Shown here piece by piece: positions 40,301 to 48,478 of a stretch of DNA of 64,000 nt. Position numbers and translations under genes: made by a program. The DNA is from Pseudoxanthomonas sp. J35 (GTDB lineage Bacteria; Pseudomonadota; Gammaproteobacteria; Xanthomonadales; Xanthomonadaceae): positions 62,001 through 126,000 of the forward strand of contig NZ_AZVB01000010.1 of assembly GCF_000513995.1 (NCBI RefSeq), given 5' to 3'. The notes beneath the pieces are model-generated. The model made no database searches. It was given only the letters and a program-made list of their open reading frames with translations, and had not been told where the DNA came from. The number at the start of each line of letters is the position of its first letter. Positions within the stretch are counted from its first letter, which is position 1.

Positions 40301-40867
40301 TTACTTCACGCGCGAGACGTACTCGCCCGAGCGGGTGTCGACGCGGATGACTTCGTCCTGGGCGACGAACAGCGGCACGCGGACCACGGCGCCGGTCTCC
40401 AGGGTGGCCGGCTTGCCGCCGGTGCCGGCGGTGTCGCCCTTCACGCCGGGGTCGGTCTCGACGATGCGGAGCTCGACGAAGTTCGGCGGGGTGACCTGGA
40501 TCGGGTTGCCGTTCCACAGCGTGACCACGCAGTCCTCCTCGCCCTTGAGCCACTTGGCGGCGTCGCCGACGCCGGCCTTGTCGGCCTGGACCTGCTCGAA
40601 GGTCTCCTTCTGCATGAAGTGCCAGTACTCGCCGTCGCTGTACAGGTACTGCATGTCGGTATCGACGACGTCGGCGGCCTCGACCGAGTCGGTCGACTTC
40701 ATGGTGATTTCCTGCACGCGGCCGGTGCGGATCTGGCGGTACTTCACCCGGGTGAAGGCCTGGCCCTTGCCCGGCTTGACGTACTCGGTATCGGTGATGA
40801 TCGCGGGCTCGTTGTTGACCAGGATCTTCATCCCGTTCTTGACGTCGTTCATGCCGTAAGAGGCCAT
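40301..40867 (-). CDS. efp: Elongation factor P
   Basis: A 188-aa EF-P that relieves ribosome stalling at polyproline. Lys34 lies in the loop KPGKGQAF, the site that takes beta-lysine in EpmA/EpmB systems. The three-domain length is normal, with [12 protein letters not shown] in the C-terminal part. It is divergent from epmB across a 107-bp gap, so enzyme and target may share a control region. The organism encodes Pro-rich proteins such as the DksA tail that need EF-P. Confidence 0.97.
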   Translation of the reverse strand: MASYGMNDVKNGMKILVNNEPAIITDTEYVKPGKGQAFTRVKYRQIRTGRVQEITMKSTDSVEAADVVDTDMQYLYSDGEYWHFMQKETFEQVQADKAGVGDAAKWLKGEEDCVVTLWNGNPIQVTPPNFVELRIVETDPGVKGDTAGTGGKPATLETGAVVRVPLFVAQDEVIRVDTRSGEYVSRVK

Positions 40868-40974
40868 GGGAACTCCTTGGGTATGGCAGGGACCGCCGCG
40901 GAAGACGGCGGCCGGGGCAGTTAGAATGTGGGGAGCCCGCCGGAACCCGGCGGGCGCGTCTTCTCAGGCCCCAC

Positions 40975-42021
40975 ATGATACCTGCAGCCCCCCTGCCCCT
41001 GCAGCCGGCCCCCGCTCCGGCGCCCCCCCACGACCCTGCCGCCGCCACGCCGCGCTGGCAGCGGCTATGGCGCGAGGGCGTGCGCGACCCGCGGGAACTG
41101 CTGCGCCTGCTGGGCCTGGACGAGGCCGCCGCCGGCATTTCCGACGCCGCCGCGGCGCAGTTCCCGCTGCGGGTGCCGCGCGGCTTCATCGCCCGCATGC
41201 GCCCCGGCGACCTGCACGACCCGCTGCTGCGCCAGGTCCTGCCGGTGCCCGACGAGGCGCGGATCGTGCCCGGCTTCAGCCTGGACGCGGTCGGCGACGC
41301 CGCGGCGAAGAAGGCCGACGGCGTAATCCAGAAGTACCGCGGCCGCGCCCTGCTGGTGGCCACCGGCAGCTGCGCGATCAACTGCCGCTACTGCTTCCGC
41401 CGCCATTTCCCCTACGCCGACGAAACCGCCGCACGTGACGGCTGGGCCGGCGCGGTGGCCGCGATCGCCGCCGACACGGGAATCGACGAGGTCATCCTGT
41501 CCGGCGGCGACCCGCTGTCGCTGGCCACGCCCAAGCTGGCCGAGCTGACCGCCCGCCTGGCCGCGATCCCGCACATCAGGCGCCTGCGCATCCACAGCCG
41601 CCTGCCGGTGGTCCTGCCGGAGCGGGTCGACGACGCCCTGGTGGAGTGGCTGTCGGCCCTGCCCTGGCCGGTGGCCTTCGTCATCCACGCCAACCACGCC
41701 AACGAGTTCGACGCCGCCGTCGACGCCGCCCTCGCCCGCCTGCGCCGCGCCGGCGCCCAGCTGCTCAACCAGGCCGTGCTCCTGCGCGGCGTCAACGACA
41801 GCGTCGACGCCCTGGCCGACCTGTGCGAACGCGGCTACGCGGCCGGCGTCCTGCCGTACTACCTGCACCAGCTCGACCGCGTGCAGGGTGTGGCCCACTT
41901 CGAGGTCGAAGACGAACGCGCGCGCGAACTGCATCGCCAGCTGGCGGGGCGGCTGTCCGGCTACCTCGTGCCGAAGCTGGTCCGCGAAGTCGCCGGCGAT
42001 CCGGGCAAGCGCCCGCTCTAG
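40975..42021 (+). CDS. epmB: EF-P beta-lysylation protein (lysine 2,3-aminomutase-like)
   Basis: A 348-aa radical-SAM enzyme that converts lysine to (R)-beta-lysine for attachment to EF-P by EpmA. The Fe-S cysteines are C133, C137 and C140 (CAINCRYCF) and SGGDPLSL follows. It lacks the C-terminal oligomerisation part of clostridial aminomutases. Divergent with efp. EpmA is not in the window. Confidence 0.95.
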   Translation: MIPAAPLPLQPAPAPAPPHDPAAATPRWQRLWREGVRDPRELLRLLGLDEAAAGISDAAAAQFPLRVPRGFIARMRPGDLHDPLLRQVLPVPDEARIVPGFSLDAVGDAAAKKADGVIQKYRGRALLVATGSCAINCRYCFRRHFPYADETAARDGWAGAVAAIAADTGIDEVILSGGDPLSLATPKLAELTARLAAIPHIRRLRIHSRLPVVLPERVDDALVEWLSALPWPVAFVIHANHANEFDAAVDAALARLRRAGAQLLNQAVLLRGVNDSVDALADLCERGYAAGVLPYYLHQLDRVQGVAHFEVEDERARELHRQLAGRLSGYLVPKLVREVAGDPGKRPL

Positions 42022-42038
42022 CTAGCGCCCTCGCCCAC

Positions 42039-42121
42039 CTGTAGAGCGGGGCTCGCCCCGCTGCTTTTCCTACGGGCGCCGGGACATCCGGCGTGGGAGT
42101 CGGGCAAGCCCGACTCTACAG
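42039..42121 (+). repeat. Paired GTAG-type REP (BIME-like)
   Basis: CTGTAGAGCGGGGC..GCCCCG and, inverted, CGGGCAAGCCCGACTCTACAG, with a central spacer of about 40 bp. It is a second copy of the 14582-14664 pair; the CTGCTTTTC, ACATC and GGAGTCGGGC segments are conserved. The gap 42022-42341 holds this and the next entry; I see no gene in it. Confidence 0.78.
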
Positions 42122-42169
42122 AGGCGTCTGGATTGAGGTGCCTGCGGCGCAGGCGGTAGCCGCCCCGGG

Positions 42170-42341
42170 GGAAGATGGAGAACGAAGCCGCGGCATCAAA
42201 GCGCCTGAAGACGTGGTGCTCCGCGGCTCCGTCCGGAGCTGGCCACCAGAACCCGACGCCCCCACCACCGGGCAGATCGCAGGGTGATGCGGCGAGGCAG
42301 ATGGCGCGTGGCGACGCGCCACATGTCGCCAGCGCCCTTGC
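42170..42341 (+). repeat. Composite repeat, partial copy
   Basis: Matches the minus-strand reading of 14402-14560: GAACGAAGCCGCG, GCGCCTGAAGACG, then GATGCGG and the perfect palindrome TGGCGCGT-GGCG-ACGCGCCA (42302-42321), then TCGCCAGCGCC. The similarity seems to continue into the last codons of rlmD; hairpins 1 and 2 are absent. Confidence 0.55.
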
Positions 42342-43664
42342 TCAGTCCCGGCGCCGCTCGAACAGCGCGATGCTTTCCACGTGCGCCGTGTGCGGAAACA
42401 TGTCCATCACCCCCGCCGCCACCAGCCGGTAGCCGCGCTCGTGGACCAGGAAGCCCGCGTCGCGCGCGAGCGAACCCGGATGGCAGCTCACGTAGACGAT
42501 CCGGTCGATGCCCTGCAGCGGCAGCTGCTTGAGCACCTCGTCCGCGCCCGAGCGCGGCGGGTCCAGCAGCAGCTTGTCGAAGCCGCGGCGCATCCACGGC
42601 GTGCCGCGCTGGTCCTGGGTCAGGTCGGCGGCGAAGAATTCCGCGTTGGCCAGCCCGTTGCGCTGCGCGTTCGCACGCGCCCGCGCCACCAGCCCCGCAT
42701 CGCCTTCCACGCCCACCACCTCAGCCACCCCGCGCGCCAGCGGCAAGGTGAAGTTGCCCAGCCCGCAGAACAGGTCCAGCACCCGCTCGCCCGGCTGCGC
42801 GTCCAGCAGCTCCAGCGCCCGCGCGATCATCTTCTCGTTGAGCCGCGCGTTCACCTGGATGAAGTCCAGCGGCCGGAACGCCAGTTCCACGTCCCACTGC
42901 GGCAGCCGGAACGCCAGCTGCGGCGCCTCGCCTTCCAGCGGATGCACGCTGTCGATCCCCTTCGGCTGCAGGAAGATCGCGAAACCGTGCTCGCGCCCGA
43001 ACGCCACCAGCGCCGCCTTGTCGGACTCGACCAGCGGCACCAGGTGGCGCACCGTCAGCGCGATCGCGCCGTCGCCGGCGATGAACTCGATCTGCGGGAT
43101 CGAATCGCGCGCCTGCAGGCTGTCGACCAGCGCCGCCAGCGCCTGCACCTTCAGGCCGATCTCCGGGATCGTCGTGTAGCAGACCGACAGGTCGGCGACG
43201 AAGCGCGGATCCTGTTCGCGGAAGCCGACCAAGGTCTTGTCTTTCTTGTTGACCCGGCGCACCGAGAACCGGCCCTTGCGGCGGTAACCCCAGCTGTCGG
43301 CGGTCAGCGGTTCCAGCACCCGGCCCGGCTGGACCTTGCCGATCCGCTCCAGGTTCTCCAGCAGCACCCGCTGCTTGGCCAGGATCTGCTTGGTCTCGTC
43401 CAGATGCTGCAGCACGCAGCCGCCACAGGTGCCGAAATGCGGGCAGCGCGGCTGGACCCGGTCCGGCGAGGCCTGCAGCACCTCCAGCGTGCGCGCCTCG
43501 TCGAAGCTGCGGCTGCGCGCGGTCTGCTCGGCCATCACCACCTCGCCCGGCAGTGCGCCGGCGACGAACACGGTCTTGCCGTCGTCGCGGCGGGCGACGC
43601 CGCGGCCATCGTGGCTCAGATCAAGGATTTCAACGCGGAAGGGGGTGCGATCGAGTCGGGCCAC
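42342..43664 (-). CDS. rlmD: 23S rRNA (uracil-1939-C5)-methyltransferase
   Basis: A 440-aa RlmD/RumA: an N-terminal TRAM domain (EILDLSHDGRGVAR), the Fe-S ligands in RCPHFGTCGGCVLQ, SAM motif VLDLFCGLGNFTLPLA, DPPRSG and the catalytic Cys in YVSCHPGSLARD. I chose GTG 43664 (MARLDRTPF), which fits the family; a TTG 24 bp upstream is also in frame. Its C-terminus may overlap the repeat element beyond the stop. Confidence 0.95.
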   Translation of the reverse strand: MARLDRTPFRVEILDLSHDGRGVARRDDGKTVFVAGALPGEVVMAEQTARSRSFDEARTLEVLQASPDRVQPRCPHFGTCGGCVLQHLDETKQILAKQRVLLENLERIGKVQPGRVLEPLTADSWGYRRKGRFSVRRVNKKDKTLVGFREQDPRFVADLSVCYTTIPEIGLKVQALAALVDSLQARDSIPQIEFIAGDGAIALTVRHLVPLVESDKAALVAFGREHGFAIFLQPKGIDSVHPLEGEAPQLAFRLPQWDVELAFRPLDFIQVNARLNEKMIARALELLDAQPGERVLDLFCGLGNFTLPLARGVAEVVGVEGDAGLVARARANAQRNGLANAEFFAADLTQDQRGTPWMRRGFDKLLLDPPRSGADEVLKQLPLQGIDRIVYVSCHPGSLARDAGFLVHERGYRLVAAGVMDMFPHTAHVESIALFERRRD

Positions 43665-43795
43665 GGAGACGGCTGGGGGAAGCAACAAGGCCGTACATTG
43701 TCCCAGATGACATCGGTCGCAGCCATGACTTCCCGGGGATTGCCCCCCGCGGGGCCAGCGCTAACATGGCCCCAGCCGACAGGGAGTCAGCCCGC

Positions 43796-44479
43796 ATGGA
43801 ATCGCGAGACCCGCTTCCCCGCATCCTGCTGGTCGAGGACGATGCGATCAGCCAGGCCTACTTCACCGCGGTGCTTGAGGCGCTTCCGGCCACCATCGAA
43901 GTGGCCGCCACCCGCGCCGCCGCGCTGGACCGCGCCCGCGCCCTCCGCCACGACCTGTGGCTGATCGACCTTACCCTCCCCGACGGCTCCGGCAACGAAC
44001 TGCTGGCCCAGCTGCAGCGGCAGTGGCCGCATCCGCCGCTGGCGCTGGCGCACACCGCCGATGCCGACCGCAGCGTGCGCAGCCAGGCCCTGCAGGCCGG
44101 CTTCCGCGACGTGCTGGTCAAGCCGCTGGCCGCGCGCGAGCTGGTCACTGCGGTGCGCGATGCGCTGGCCGAGGGCATGGACCTGCCCGACTGGGACAAC
44201 GACGCCGCCGCGCGGGCCCTCAACGGCGACCCGGCCAACGTGAAGGCCCTGCGCGAGCTGTTCCTGGCCGAGCTGCCGGAGGCGCGCCGCGAGGTGGTCG
44301 AGGGCGTGGACCGCGGCGACAGCGGCGCGGTGCGCGCGCGCCTGCACCGCCTGCAGGCCGGCTGTGGCCTGGTCGGCGCCAGCCGGCTGGGCGCGGCGGT
44401 GGAACACCTGCGCCGCAGCCCTGGTTCGCGCGACGCGCTGGAGCGTTTCGTCGACGCCGCCCGCGCCCTGCTCGGCTGA
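43796..44479 (+). CDS. REC-Hpt phosphorelay protein
   Basis: A 227-aa protein with an N-terminal receiver domain (acidic pair at 15-16, phospho-Asp about D58 in LIDLTLPDG, Lys in VKPLAARE) and a C-terminal Hpt-like domain with the His in LHRLQAGCGLVGA. No histidine kinase or output domain is encoded nearby, so it probably passes phosphate between orphan kinases and other regulators. The ATG at 43796 follows an AGGGAG ribosome site; an in-frame ATG at 43766 is the alternative. Divergent from rlmD. Confidence 0.8.
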   Translation: MESRDPLPRILLVEDDAISQAYFTAVLEALPATIEVAATRAAALDRARALRHDLWLIDLTLPDGSGNELLAQLQRQWPHPPLALAHTADADRSVRSQALQAGFRDVLVKPLAARELVTAVRDALAEGMDLPDWDNDAAARALNGDPANVKALRELFLAELPEARREVVEGVDRGDSGAVRARLHRLQAGCGLVGASRLGAAVEHLRRSPGSRDALERFVDAARALLG

Positions 44480-44509
44480 AACGCGGCGCCGCGCCTTACA
44501 CTGGCGGGC

Positions 44510-45373
44510 ATGAACTACCGCCACGCCTTCCATGCCGGCAACCACGCCGACGTGCTCAAGCATGTCGTCCTGCTGGCCATGCTCGACGCGCTGCTGCGCA
44601 AGGACGCCCCGTTCTTCGTCCTCGACACCCACGCCGGCCGCGGCCGCTACCTGCTGCAGGGCGACGAGGCCCATCGCACCAGCGAGGCCACCACCGGCAT
44701 CCTGCAGCTGGCCCGGCGCAAGGGCCTGCCGCCGGCGCTGGAGCGCTACCTGCAGGCCGTGGCCGCCGACAATCCGGTCGACAGCCTGGTCGCCTACCCC
44801 GGCTCGCCGCTGCTCACCGCCCGCGCCATGCGCGCGCAGGACCGCCTGGCCGCCTGCGAACTGCAGGCGGAGGAAGCGGCCGCGCTGAAGGCCCTGTTCG
44901 CCGGCGACGCACGCGTGGCCGTGCACGCCCGCGACGGCTACGCCGCGGTGCGCGCCCTGCTGCCGCCACGCGTGGACGGGGTCCGCTTCGCCCGCGGCCT
45001 GGTCCTGGTCGACCCGCCCTACGAGGCCCAGGAGGCCGAGTACCCGCGCGTGGTCGAGGCGGTCGGCGAGGCCCTGCAACGCTGGCCGCAGGCGGTCTGC
45101 GCGATCTGGTACCCGATCAAACGCCGCCGCAGCCTGCAGCCGTTCTTCCGCAACCTCGCCAGGCTGCCTGGGGCGCGCGCGGTGCTGCTGGCCGAGCTGC
45201 TGGTGCGCCCGGACGACTCGCCGCTGCGTCTCAACGGCAGTGGCATGGCCGTGCTCAACCCGCCATGGAAGCTGGACGAGGCGCTGGCCCCGGTGCTGCC
45301 GGTGCTGCAGGACACCCTGGGCGAAGCCGGCGCCTCGACCCGGCTGGAGTGGATCAAGCGCGAGGACGGCTGA
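44510..45373 (+). CDS. rlmJ: 23S rRNA (adenine-2030-N6)-methyltransferase
   Basis: A 287-aa RlmJ that methylates A2030 of 23S rRNA. It opens MNYRHAFHAGNHADVLKHV, has the DTHAGRG SAM loop, the catalytic LVLVDPPYE and the C-terminal MAVLNPPWKLDE. Start and length match the E. coli protein. It converges on the AhpD-like gene with a 9-bp gap. Confidence 0.95.
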   Translation: MNYRHAFHAGNHADVLKHVVLLAMLDALLRKDAPFFVLDTHAGRGRYLLQGDEAHRTSEATTGILQLARRKGLPPALERYLQAVAADNPVDSLVAYPGSPLLTARAMRAQDRLAACELQAEEAAALKALFAGDARVAVHARDGYAAVRALLPPRVDGVRFARGLVLVDPPYEAQEAEYPRVVEAVGEALQRWPQAVCAIWYPIKRRRSLQPFFRNLARLPGARAVLLAELLVRPDDSPLRLNGSGMAVLNPPWKLDEALAPVLPVLQDTLGEAGASTRLEWIKREDG

Positions 45374-45382
45374 CCGGCAGGT

Positions 45383-45850
45383 TCAGCTGCCCGCGTGGCT
45401 GCGTACCCGGTACGACCCGGCCACCGAACGCATCGCGATCGCCACCCGGTTCCAGGCGTTGATCGCGGCCACCGCCCAGGTGATGTCGACCAGCTCGCGC
45501 TCGCTGGAATGCGGGCGCACCGCTTCGAAGACCTCGTCCGGCACGTGGCCGTCGGTGATCCGGGTCAGCGCCTCGGTCCATTCCAGCGCCGCGCGCTCGC
45601 GCTCGTCGTAGTACGGCGCCTCGCGCCAGGCATCCAGGCCGTACAGGCGCTGATCGCTCTCGCCGGCCGCGCGCGCTTCCTTCCAGTGCATGTCGATGCA
45701 GTAGGCGCAGCCGTTGATCTGCGAGGCGCGCAGCTTGACCAGTTCCAGCAGCGACGCTGCCAGTCCCGACCCGTGCAGGTAGCCGTCCAGCCCCAGCATC
45801 GCCTTGTAGGCATCAGGCGCGATCTTCCAGAACTCCATGCGTGGCTTCAT
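45383..45850 (-). CDS. AhpD-like carboxymuconolactone decarboxylase family protein
   Basis: A 155-aa protein with the AhpD core ELVKLRASQINGCAYCIDMH, holding a redox CxxC and downstream His. Such proteins are alkylhydroperoxidase-like. A perfect AGGAGG site precedes ATG 45850. No peroxiredoxin is adjacent; role in oxidative stress is inferred. Confidence 0.87.
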   Translation of the reverse strand: MKPRMEFWKIAPDAYKAMLGLDGYLHGSGLAASLLELVKLRASQINGCAYCIDMHWKEARAAGESDQRLYGLDAWREAPYYDERERAALEWTEALTRITDGHVPDEVFEAVRPHSSERELVDITWAVAAINAWNRVAIAMRSVAGSYRVRSHAGS

Positions 45851-45890
45851 ATCGCCTCCTCCGGTACGTCGGCACACCCCTCGGGGGGAC

Positions 45891-46811
45891 TCAGGTGCGC
45901 CGGATCACCTGCCTGTGCGTCAGCCGCTCGCCGATCAACGCGGCGCGCCGCTGGTCATCAGGACCGTCCATGACCGCCACCTCTTCCTCGTCGGCGCGCA
46001 GGTATCCGCCGGAGGTGCGGGTGTCGACGCCCTCGCCCCGCGTCGTGAACCAGCCCGAGGCGCGCCCGGGCGCCGGTTCCAGCCGGATCTCGGCCGCGCC
46101 TTCCAGCTGTGGCGCGTCCGGATGCAGCGGGCGCTCGCCGCGCCAGTAGTAGAAGACCGCTGAGCCGTCGTCCTTTTCGCGGGTCGCCTCGCTCCAGTGG
46201 CGGGCCGACAGGCTGCCATCCTCCTGCCAGGCGCGGCCACCGATCTCCAGCGCGCCGGCGCGGTTGCGCGCGACCCGCAGCAGGCTCAGCGCGGACGGTT
46301 CCTGCTCGCTGCGCCGGGTCAGCGAGAACTGCCACCACGCGCCTTCGAGCCGGCCACGCTGTCCTTCGACCCCGATGGCGTGGCGCAGCTTGGCGCAGAT
46401 CGCCTTGACCTCCGCGGCGCTGGCCGCCGGGTCGTAGCGCACGCAGGTCAGGCCGAGCAGGTCGGTCGGCAGCTTGGCGCCGGACGCGTGCAGGATGAAG
46501 GTGCGGCGCATGCCCAGCACGCCGCCGAACAGGCCGGCCTCGAACACCACGTTGTCGCGCGGCGAGGCCTGGCCGGCGGACCCGGCCGCGGCCGCCGCCG
46601 GATTGCTGGTCCAGTCGTCCTGGGCGAACACGAAGGCGGCGAAGTCGACCTGGCCGGTCAGCTCCAGCAGCCGTTCGAGGGTGGTGGTGCCGGGGTTGAA
46701 CGAGGTCGTCCACGGCTCGACCCGGGCGACGTCCTCCAGCCCGCGCGCCAGCGCCTGCAGCAGCTTCGCCTGCGCGCCGGACGACCCGAGGAAAATGCGT
46801 GGCTTGCCCAT
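45891..46811 (-). CDS. TIR-like nucleotide-binding protein with unassigned beta-rich C-terminal domain
   Basis: A 306-aa protein. Residues 1-140 match the CAP12/PycTIR-type TIR-like domain: KPRIFLGSSG, VEPWTTSFNPG, DFAAFVFAQDD, SPRDNVVFEAGLFGGVLG (candidate NADase Glu at 91) and RTFILHASGAKLPTDL. Residues 155-270 look like one beta-rich domain: LEGAWWQF, ALEIGGRAWQEDGSL, VFYYWRGE and SGWFTTRGEGVDT, GGYLRAD. I cannot name this half. TIR domains of this class deplete NAD+ in antiphage systems; no cyclase gene is adjacent. Own transcript, between an AhpD-like gene and a CDF transporter. Confidence 0.72.
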   Translation of the reverse strand: MGKPRIFLGSSGAQAKLLQALARGLEDVARVEPWTTSFNPGTTTLERLLELTGQVDFAAFVFAQDDWTSNPAAAAAGSAGQASPRDNVVFEAGLFGGVLGMRRTFILHASGAKLPTDLLGLTCVRYDPAASAAEVKAICAKLRHAIGVEGQRGRLEGAWWQFSLTRRSEQEPSALSLLRVARNRAGALEIGGRAWQEDGSLSARHWSEATREKDDGSAVFYYWRGERPLHPDAPQLEGAAEIRLEPAPGRASGWFTTRGEGVDTRTSGGYLRADEEEVAVMDGPDDQRRAALIGERLTHRQVIRRT

Positions 46812-46860
46812 CGGAACCTCCGTGCGTCTGCAATGCGGCGACCGACGGGACGGCGGCGGC

Positions 46861-47781
46861 TCAGGCCGGCGCCGGGTCGTCGCCTTCCGGTTCGAAGAAG
46901 CTCCAGCGCACCACCGGGAACTGCTGCTTGAGCGCCCGCTCGACCTGGTCGATGTCGCGCAGCATGGCCTGGCCATCGTGGACCCTGCGCATGCGCGCAT
47001 GCACCGACACCAGCACCTCGTTGCCCTGCTGCAGGGTGATCAGGTGCAGCACCTGGGCGATCTCCGGCCGCGCGGCGAGGAACTCGCCGATCTGGGTCTG
47101 CAGGAACGGGGCCACGCTCTGCCCGATCAGCATCGCCTTCACCTCGACCGCCACCAGCACTGCGATCACGATCAGCAGCACGCCGATGCCGATGGTGCCG
47201 ATCGCGTCCCACAGCGGGTTGCCGGTCACCACCGCCAGCACGATCGCCACCAGCGCGAACACCAGGCCCAGCAGCGCGGCCAGGTCCTCGCCGAAGATCA
47301 CCACCAGCTCGGCCTGGCGGCTCTCTCGGAACCACTGCCAGATGCCGCGGCTGCCGCGGGCCTTGTCCACTTCCTGCAGGCAGGCGCGCATCGATATCGC
47401 TTCGGCGACGATCGCGAACACCAGCACGCCCACCGCCCACCACCACTGCTGCAGGGGCTCGGGGTGCCGCAGCTTGTGCACGCCCTCGTACACCGAGAAC
47501 ATGCCGCCGACGCTGAACAGCATCACCGCCACCAGGAACGACCAGAAGTAGATCGCGCGGCCGTAGCCGAGCGGGTGTTCGGGCGTCACCGGGCGCCGTG
47601 CCTGGCGCAGGCCCAGCAGCAGGAGCAGCTGGTTGCCGCAGTCGGCCAGCGAGTGCACGGTCTCGGCCAGCATCGCCCCGGAACCGGTGACGAAGGCGGC
47701 CACGCCCTTGGCCACGGCGATGGCGAAGTTGGCGCCCAGGGCGAAGAAGATCGCGCGTACCGAATCGCCGTTGCCTGCCAT
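46861..47781 (-). CDS. Cation diffusion facilitator, ZnT9-like
   Basis: A 306-aa, six-helix membrane protein. The first metal pair is HSLAD in ETVHSLADCGNQ; the EHPLGYGRAIYFWSFLVA loop is typical of the ZnT9/SLC30A9-like branch. At the second site the usual HxxxD reads GEDLAA, as in that branch. A cytosolic ferredoxin-like end follows (QGNEVLVSVHARM). Metal unknown. ATG 47781 is chosen for a GGGAG ribosome site; a longer frame exists upstream. Confidence 0.87.
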   Translation of the reverse strand: MAGNGDSVRAIFFALGANFAIAVAKGVAAFVTGSGAMLAETVHSLADCGNQLLLLLGLRQARRPVTPEHPLGYGRAIYFWSFLVAVMLFSVGGMFSVYEGVHKLRHPEPLQQWWWAVGVLVFAIVAEAISMRACLQEVDKARGSRGIWQWFRESRQAELVVIFGEDLAALLGLVFALVAIVLAVVTGNPLWDAIGTIGIGVLLIVIAVLVAVEVKAMLIGQSVAPFLQTQIGEFLAARPEIAQVLHLITLQQGNEVLVSVHARMRRVHDGQAMLRDIDQVERALKQQFPVVRWSFFEPEGDDPAPA

Positions 47782-47859
47782 CCCGGGCTCCCTCGGGCCG
47801 ATGTACGGCCGAGTCAAGGGCCGCTACCGCGGGCGCCCGAATATGGGAAACTGCCAGCC

Positions 47860-48396
47860 ATGCCCCGGAACCGCCTACCCCCCTGGCACGAAGAATTCGT
47901 CCTCCCCAACCGGCGGGCGATCCTGATCCGCCCGATCCGCCCGGAGGACGCACCGCCCCTGCAAGGCGTGTTCGGCCTGCTCGGCCCGGCCGAACTGCGC
48001 GGCCGCTTCGCGCAGGGCCAGGACGTGCTGGACGATGCCGCCGCCGCCCGCCTGTGCCGGCCCGACCCGAAGACCGAGCTGGTCCTGGTCGGCGCCGAGC
48101 CGCTGCCGCCGGGCGAGGCCATGATCGAGTCGCTGGCCCGGGCGCGGATCGTCCCGCATACCCGCGAGGCGGAGTACGCCATCCTGCTCGGCAGCCACGT
48201 CTCCGGGCTGGGTCTGGGCCGGCACATGATGCAGAAGCTGGTGAAGTGGTCGCGTGGCCGCTTCCTCGACCGGCTCTACGGCGACACCCCGTCCAACAAC
48301 GCGCCGATGCTCGACCTGGCCGCGTCGATGGGCTTCCGCCGCAGCGACGAACCGGGCATCGCCCCGGGCTTCACCCGCCTGGTGCTGGAGCTCTAG
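47860..48396 (+). CDS. GNAT acetyltransferase
   Basis: A 178-aa GNAT that opens with ILIRPIRPEDAPPLQGVF and has GLGLGRHMMQKLVKWSRGR as its acetyl-CoA loop and LDLAASMGFRRS at the end. This resembles the C-terminal acetyltransferase part of Pat/PatZ-type protein acyltransferases, here without the ADP-forming acyl-CoA synthetase domains. Divergent from the CDF gene and followed by mfd. Substrate unknown. Confidence 0.83.
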   Translation: MPRNRLPPWHEEFVLPNRRAILIRPIRPEDAPPLQGVFGLLGPAELRGRFAQGQDVLDDAAAARLCRPDPKTELVLVGAEPLPPGEAMIESLARARIVPHTREAEYAILLGSHVSGLGLGRHMMQKLVKWSRGRFLDRLYGDTPSNNAPMLDLAASMGFRRSDEPGIAPGFTRLVLEL

Positions 48397-48463
48397 CCGC
48401 GCCGCGCTGAACAGGCCCTGCGCGCCGGCCCGCGGCCGCTGCGGGCCGCTCACGGCCGCGGGC

Positions 48464-48469
48464 TACAAT
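48464..48469 (+). promoter_or_regulatory. TACAAT -10-like hexamer before mfd
   Basis: TACAAT lies 9 nt before the mfd ATG, without a recognisable -35. If used, the mRNA would start about 3 nt before the start codon. Confidence 0.3.
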
Positions 48470-48478
48470 GGAATCCCG

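Noticed and set aside
40868-40974. Riboswitch or structured RNA between efp and epmB
   Set aside because: 107 bp with no stem or conserved motif beyond ordinary GC-rich pairing.
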